DNA from: CAXXXW01 sp963665555
GTDB lineage: Bacteria > Pseudomonadota > Alphaproteobacteria > Thalassobaculales > Thalassobaculaceae
Direction: 5' to 3'
Length of the DNA stretch: 64,000 bases
Assembly: GCA_963665555.2 (NCBI GenBank)
Contig: OY762308.1
Location: 1,550,001-1,614,000 of the forward strand
Shown: piece by piece, positions 62,033 through 64,000 of the stretch
Layout: the number at the start of each line of letters is the position of its first letter
Position numbering within the stretch: position 1 is the stretch's first letter
Made by a program: the position numbers and the translations under genes
The notes under the pieces: model-generated
What the model saw: the letters and a program-made list of their open reading frames with translations, nothing else
What the model was told of the DNA's origin: nothing
Databases searched by the model: none

Positions 62033-62153
62033 GCGCCCCGGACTCGATCCGAGGTCCAGGGGGGCGGGGGCGGGGGCGCCGGACGGTGGAACGGGCGGCG
62101 GCGTCCGCCAGGTCCCGGCGCGGGGCCGGGGCGCGCCGGGGGCCGGGGCGACG
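62033..62153. repeat. REP-like paired palindromes, second copy
   Basis: The left part (62033-62060) reads GCGCCCCGGACTCGATCCGA and ends with CCAGG. The right part ends GGCCGGGGCGACG at 62153, identical over 13 bases to the right end of the 55.4-kb element. The spacing between halves (about 80 bp) is also similar. It occupies most of the 302-bp gap between the MBL-fold gene and the next gene. Confidence 0.5.
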
Positions 62154-62237
62154 CCCGTCAAGATGGAAAAAAATTTCTTCCGGTTTTTCGCCCGAATCGA
62201 TCCGGGAGCGAAGTTTTGTCCGGGGCGCCGGCCCTAA

Positions 62238-62262
62238 CCTCCCGAAGCAACGCTTCGGGAGG
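62238..62262 (+). promoter_or_regulatory. perfect hairpin enclosing the ribosome binding site of the next gene
   Basis: An 11-bp perfect inverted repeat (CCTCCCGAAGC and GCTTCGGGAGG around AAC). The right arm contains the Shine-Dalgarno GGGAGG, five bases before the ATG at 62269. In RNA the site would be paired and translation reduced; as DNA it could also be an operator. Upstream, 62161-62190 is unusually AT-rich and may hold the promoter, but I find no well-spaced boxes. Confidence 0.6.
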
Positions 62263-62268
62263 GACGCG

Positions 62269-63018
62269 ATGATCCTCGACACACATTTCGCCGGCGGGCG
62301 GGAGAAGCTGGCGCGACAGGTTTTCGCGGCGGCGCGGGAGGAAGTCGCGCGCCGCGGGGCGAGCCTCGAAATCACGGGAAACCTCGATGCGTTCCACGCC
62401 GTGGACCGGGGCGGCGCCCTGCCTTTCGACGCCCATCATCCCGACTATACCGTCGCGGTCCGGGGCGCGTCGATCGTAGTCCGCGCCGGAGCCGAACCGA
62501 TCGCCACCGGCACGGCCGCGCTGTACGACACCTACGAGCGTTCGATGGCGGACCTGATCCGCGAGAACGGCGTTTACAACGACGGCGCGCCGGCCCGTAT
62601 CGACATGTCGCGCGAATGCCTCGACTGGCTGGAAAGCATCGCCGGCCGGGTCATGTACTCCGGCGGAGTCTGGATTCGGGCGGACCGCCGCAAATCGGAG
62701 TTCTCACGGCTGCTGGTCCCGCTCATTCCGCTGGTCGCGCGCACCGTCGCGGTCCAGCTTTGGGACGCCCAGCACATCGTCAGCTTTCTCGAGCACGCGA
62801 TCGCCGCCAAGGGCATCGCGCGACGCTATCGCGCCTGGTTCGCGTGGCCCGGCATGGTGTGGCGCGCCCGGGACAAGGACGTTCCGCTGATGCTCGCCTA
62901 TACGGCGCCGATACAGGCGACGCTCGACGCGCGCGCCTTTATCCGCTCAGGTTCGGAATCCCTCGTATCGCCGTCGACACCGCCTGAGAGAAGCGGTTCG
63001 ATCCGGCGCGCCGCGTAG
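62269..63018 (+). CDS. hypothetical protein, possibly a GNAT-like acyltransferase
   Basis: The 249-residue protein has no motif that I recognise with confidence. The middle reads VAVRGASIVVRAGAEPIATGTAALYD (two beta strands), then AGRVMYSGGVWIRADRRKSEFSRLLVPLIPLVART, which has the shape of the acetyl-CoA loop of GNAT enzymes (a V/I strand, then R-x-x-R/K before a helix), although the classical RxxGxG/A is not kept. It could be a divergent acyltransferase or an unrelated family. Its last 80 bases overlap the convergent XRE gene. The hairpin just upstream may control its translation. Confidence 0.55.
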   Translation: MILDTHFAGGREKLARQVFAAAREEVARRGASLEITGNLDAFHAVDRGGALPFDAHHPDYTVAVRGASIVVRAGAEPIATGTAALYDTYERSMADLIRENGVYNDGAPARIDMSRECLDWLESIAGRVMYSGGVWIRADRRKSEFSRLLVPLIPLVARTVAVQLWDAQHIVSFLEHAIAAKGIARRYRAWFAWPGMVWRARDKDVPLMLAYTAPIQATLDARAFIRSGSESLVSPSTPPERSGSIRRAA

Positions 63019-63604
63019 GGACCGTCAGGATCGTGTAGTTCACGCTGCCCAGATGGACGAAGGAAAACACGGGATCGCCGGTGATCAGCGCCCGCCAGTT
63101 GCGCTCCGCCGCGGACCTCGAAACCTCCCTGTCGGGGATGTCCACGAGGCGGCCGCCCCTCTGGCCCGGCTGGACGAACGGGTTGAACCCGCCGATCGCG
63201 CCGAACAGGAGTTCCCCATCCTTCTCGTAGACCGATGTGATCCGGTCGGTCGCCTGCCGCAGCCGGTGGACGACGCATTCGTGCACGCGGGTCTCCCGCG
63301 CGATCTCGCCCAGCGCGCGGACATTGGAGAAACGGTCGTCGAGCCGGTCCAGACGTTCGGCCGGCAGCGGGACGACGACGACGGGCGGGCGCGGGGCGCC
63401 GATCTCCGGGAGGTCGCAGCCCTCGCGCCGGAAGGCGTCGCGCACCGCGTCCAGCGTGCGCCGGTGGCCGGTCACCTCGCCCGGCCGCGCCATCCAGCGG
63501 CCCAGCGTCTTGCGGGCGATCCCGGCCCGCGCGGCGAGGTCGGCCGCCGTCAGCCCGGTGTAGGCCAGACCGGCGCGCAACTGCCTGCCCGTGAATCCGT
63601 CCAT
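62939..63604 (-). CDS. XRE-type transcriptional regulator with C-terminal sensor-like domain
   Basis: The protein has 221 residues. Residues 6-60 form a helix-turn-helix like those of XRE repressors (LRAGLAYTGLTAADLAARAG, then IARKTLGRWMARPGEVTGHR). The C-terminal 120 residues (VHECVVHRLRQATDRITSVYEKDGEL ... FSFVHLGSVNYTILTVP) look like a mixed alpha/beta sensory domain but match nothing I can name. I use the ATG at 63604 (MDGFTGRQ); the frame extends upstream across the operator. Its 3' end overlaps the neighbouring gene by 80 bp. Confidence 0.7.
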   Translation of the reverse strand: MDGFTGRQLRAGLAYTGLTAADLAARAGIARKTLGRWMARPGEVTGHRRTLDAVRDAFRREGCDLPEIGAPRPPVVVVPLPAERLDRLDDRFSNVRALGEIARETRVHECVVHRLRQATDRITSVYEKDGELLFGAIGGFNPFVQPGQRGGRLVDIPDREVSRSAAERNWRALITGDPVFSFVHLGSVNYTILTVPTRRAGSNRFSQAVSTAIRGIPNLSG

Positions 63605-63634
63605 GCCGAACTCCCCCGGAACGGAATAACACAA

Positions 63635-63651
63635 TGTCCCGCCAAGGGACA
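63635..63651. promoter_or_regulatory. inverted-repeat operator between the XRE and RHH genes
   Basis: TGTCCC, five bases, then GGGACA form a perfect dyad, 31 bp upstream of the XRE start and immediately before the TTGACA of the divergent RHH gene. A site of this size and place fits binding by the XRE protein or the RHH protein to control both genes. Confidence 0.6.
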
Positions 63652-63657
63652 AAATTT

Positions 63658-63686
63658 TTGACAGGGCCGGCCCCGGAGCCTAGTTT
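63658..63686 (+). promoter_or_regulatory. promoter of the terminal RHH gene
   Basis: A perfect TTGACA at 63658-63663 is followed after 17 bp by TAGTTT at 63681-63686. The operator dyad ends 6 bp before the -35 box, so a bound repressor would block RNA polymerase. Confidence 0.6.
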
Positions 63687-63773
63687 CCTCCTAAGGTGTT
63701 ATTGGCGACCCGCGCGAACCCGGCCGGACGGGAGGCGCGGGCCGGGACCGGAACGGGCGGAGGCGATCGGGCC

Positions 63774-64000
63774 ATGCAACGGAAGATTCGCAATGTGGAG
63801 GTCGCCGGCCACCGCACCAGCTTCCGGCTGGAGGAGGCGTTCTGGGACGCGGCCAGGGACTGCGCCGCCGAACTCGGCGTGACCATGGGGCAGCTCGCCA
63901 CCCGCGCGGTCGAGACGCATGGCGGCGGCGGCGTGTCGATGTCGTCGGCCATGCGCGTGTTCCTGATCCTCCACTACCGGAACCGCTTCCTCGCGGCCCG
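63774..64000 (+). CDS. ribbon-helix-helix protein, 3' end outside window
   Basis: The visible 75 residues read MQRKIRNVEVAGHRTSFRLEE, then FWDAARDCAAELGVTMGQLATRAVE and SSAMRVFLILHYRNRFLAA. This aligns without gaps to the RHH protein at 36.0 kb (RRTSMRLEPEMWDALDDIAA ... SAVRLFALCYYRRR). The RHH fold binds DNA as a dimer and is typical of repressors and antitoxins. It diverges from the XRE gene. Whether a toxin gene follows cannot be seen. Confidence 0.8.
   Translation, partial: MQRKIRNVEVAGHRTSFRLEEAFWDAARDCAAELGVTMGQLATRAVETHGGGGVSMSSAMRVFLILHYRNRFLAA

Noticed and set aside
62269..64000. A GNAT toxin with RHH antitoxin (TacAT-like) module.
   Set aside because: The RHH gene is not adjacent or co-directional in the usual order, an XRE gene lies between, and the GNAT assignment is uncertain.

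Overview
This window reads as a chromosomal segment of a very GC-rich (roughly 73-75% by eye) alphaproteobacterium, probably Rhodospirillales-like. The support is gene order and content: an acidic TIGR02300-type protein next to aroA-cmk-rpsA, an aroK-aroB-CNNM block beside xerD, an mreBCD-mrdA-rodA cell-shape operon, sdhCDAB, cobS-cobT with a J-domain protein and bolA, a DUF1674/SDHAF4 protein beside rsmB-rpe, and fhs. Nearly the whole window is coding on one strand or the other. Start codons are often GTG or TTG, and many neighbours overlap by four bases (GTGA or ATGA).

Layout. 1-4.1 kb: a partial ketopantoate reductase, a sugar-acid-type IlvD/Edd dehydratase and an M20 hydrolase lacking one expected zinc ligand. 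4.1-9.6 kb: acetyl-CoA synthetase, diverging from sdhCDAB, which has a near-consensus promoter. 9.7-14.6 kb: an adenine methyltransferase fused to a PD-(D/E)XK nuclease-like domain, a cupin, a thiamine-diphosphate enzyme and a TauD-type oxygenase. 14.6-20.6 kb: tRNA-Gly and tRNA-Lys, then the cell-shape operon. 20.7-25.9 kb: GFA protein, rpsA, cmk, aroA, the acidic protein and tRNA-Ala. 26-32 kb: two overlapping beta-hydroxyacid dehydrogenases, an aldo/keto reductase, and an iron uptake pair (binding protein and permease) behind two Fur-like dyads. 32-42.6 kb: cobST, J-protein, bolA, a ribbon-helix-helix protein, CNNM transporter, aroB, aroK, two unknown exported proteins and xerD. 42.6-53.1 kb: surface-glycan genes, creatininase-like and heparinase-like proteins, a frameshifted rpe, a hendecad coiled-coil protein, rsmB, SDHAF4 and an MFS transporter.

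53.1-64 kb is the accessory part. It holds a conspicuously AT-rich DUF4145 gene, a remnant of a peptidoglycan-binding domain, an intact Sel1/peptidoglycan-binding protein, a remnant of a trypsin-like protease C-terminus, REP-like palindromes, fhs, a D-aminoacylase-type hydrolase, a hicBA toxin-antitoxin pair behind a perfect 20-bp palindrome, and a transposase N-terminal fragment. A Nudix/MBL pair follows. The end of the window has an unrecognised, possibly GNAT-like gene whose ribosome binding site lies in a perfect hairpin, an XRE-type regulator and a second ribbon-helix-helix protein.

I see no clear-cut new multi-gene system. The best candidates for follow-up are the methyltransferase-nuclease fusion, the 62.2-64 kb regulatory cassette, the decayed 53.2-55.5 kb island and the rpe frameshift. 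Family assignments come from reading motifs; no database search was run.
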